NCBI GenBank assembly: GCA_002307725.1
Contig: DBUB01000002.1
Coordinates: 581,824-645,823 of the forward strand
Direction of reading: 5' to 3'
Origin: Alphaproteobacteria bacterium UBA1301
GTDB taxonomy: Bacteria > Pseudomonadota > Alphaproteobacteria > Micropepsales > Micropepsaceae
DNA length: 64,000 nucleotides
Of this stretch, positions 63,243 to 64,000 are shown piece by piece (positions within the stretch are counted from its first letter, which is position 1; every line of letters starts with the position of its first letter). The translations under genes and the position numbers were made by a program. The notes below the pieces were generated by a model. The model did not search any database, was not told the origin of the DNA, and saw only the letters and a list, made by a program, of their open reading frames with translations.

Positions 63243-64000
63243 TGTCGATGCGCATGATGTGGAGGAAGGTTCTCTTGAGCAGTATTTGTGCAGCCGGTGT
63301 AATGACGGCCGGAGCCCTTGCGGCCACCCGCGCCGAATTCGGAAAACTGCCGGACGGACGCCGTGTCGAAGCCGTGACGCTGACGAATGGCGCCGGTGTG
63401 TCGGTAAAGATCATCGCCTACGGCGCCGCGATCCAGTCCGTGGTTACGCCGGATCGTGACGGCAAGCCGGCGGACATTACGCTCGCCTATGGCGACATGC
63501 GCGGCTATCTGGATAACCCGCAATACTTCGGCGCCACGGTGGGCCGTTATGCCAATCGCATCGCCAAAGGTCGCTTCGTTCTCGACGGCAAGACCTATCA
63601 GTTGCCGGTCAACAACGGCGCCAATTCTCTCCACGGCGGTACCGCCGGTTTCGACAAGGTGCTTTGGCACGTCGATGCAGTCGGCAAGGCCAACGTCACG
63701 CTCTCTTATGTCAGTCCGGACGGCGATCAGGGTTATCCCGGCAAGCTGACCGCCAAGGCGGTCTATTCGCTCGACGAGAGCAACCAGCTGACCGTCGAAT
63801 ATACTGCCAAGACCGACAAGGCGACGGTCGTCAATCTCACCAATCACGCCTATTGGAATCTGTCGGGCGAAGGCTCAGGCAGCATCATGGACCAGGTGCT
63901 GACGATCCCCGGCGGCGAAACGACCCCGGTCGATGCCGGATTGATTCCGACCGGCGAATTCACTCCCGTCGCTGGAACGCCATTCGATTTCCGCGTCGGC
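63242..64000 (+). CDS. Periplasmic aldose 1-epimerase (galactose mutarotase), cut at window end
   Basis: The frame is open from ATG 63242 to the end of the window (253 codons), so the 3' end is missing. A signal peptide (about residues 1-28, ending GALAA) is followed by an aldose epimerase domain: YGAAIQSVVTPDRDG, GATVGRYANRIAKG near residue 95, NNGANSLHGG, TNHAYWNLSGEG. The catalytic His and Glu of the family are expected in LHGG and NHAYWN-type segments and in the missing part. It converts alpha and beta anomers of sugars such as galactose. Overlap TAATG with the glycosidase suggests co-translation. Confidence 0.93.
   Translation, partial: MSMRMMWRKVLLSSICAAGVMTAGALAATRAEFGKLPDGRRVEAVTLTNGAGVSVKIIAYGAAIQSVVTPDRDGKPADITLAYGDMRGYLDNPQYFGATVGRYANRIAKGRFVLDGKTYQLPVNNGANSLHGGTAGFDKVLWHVDAVGKANVTLSYVSPDGDQGYPGKLTAKAVYSLDESNQLTVEYTAKTDKATVVNLTNHAYWNLSGEGSGSIMDQVLTIPGGETTPVDAGLIPTGEFTPVAGTPFDFRVG

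Overview
The window is about 64 kb of high-GC, gene-dense bacterial DNA. Gene content points to an alphaproteobacterium: DusB, paired IalB-family proteins, an UrcA-family protein, an alphaproteobacterial-type XRE regulator, MlaA, CowN, and FecI/FecR with a TonB-dependent receptor. Exact placement is not possible from sequence alone. A free-living aquatic or soil lineage that degrades plant sugars would fit. No tRNA, rRNA, CRISPR array or intact insertion sequence was found.

Layout. (1) 1-1905: 3' end of phosphoenolpyruvate carboxylase and a convergent XRE regulator. (2) 2261-11816: an exopolysaccharide locus of tightly coupled genes (priming sugar transferase, WecG-type transferase, flippase, two GT2 enzymes, Wzy-like polymerase/ligase, ATP-grasp enzyme), then a Wzz/BY-kinase-like protein whose ATP site is degenerate. 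(3) 11988-21451: two overlapping IalB genes, then an MdtABC-like RND efflux system. (4) 21529-29102: MlaA lipoprotein, a YedY-like molybdoenzyme with its cytochrome b partner, glucuronate isomerase, a TPR protein, a HAD phosphatase and a Kup potassium transporter. (5) 29358-33204: minus-strand operon MBL hydrolase, recQ, cowN, dusB. (6) 33224-48315: a gas vesicle island on the minus strand, bracketed by two same-orientation copies of an ~84 bp repeat and bordered by a Fic gene remnant. (7) 48440-56188: an ABC/HlyD export system plus UrcA protein, divergent from an NtrC/NtrB-type pair, with a good sigma-54 promoter match and a dyad between them. (8) 56452-64000: ECF sigma, FecR, TonB-dependent receptor, a secreted Asp-box glycosidase and a periplasmic aldose epimerase (cut by the window end), which together look like a cell-surface sugar-scavenging locus.

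The gas vesicle island is the most unusual part. In transcription order it reads: histidine kinase, response regulator, gvpA, a basic coiled-coil protein at the gvpC position, an unknown gene, gvpN, a small coiled-coil protein, an Hsp20 protein (gvpH-like), gvpF/L, gvpG, gvpO, a Cys-containing unknown, a gvpJ-like gene, a GvpF/L fused to a J-like domain with an HPD motif, another gvpF/L, a small GvpA-like gene, a fourth gvpF/L, gvpK, a CDC48-type double AAA ATPase and an unknown gene. It thus combines the particle genes with Hsp20-like, J-like and CDC48-like quality-control functions and with its own two-component pair. A strong hairpin directly follows gvpA.
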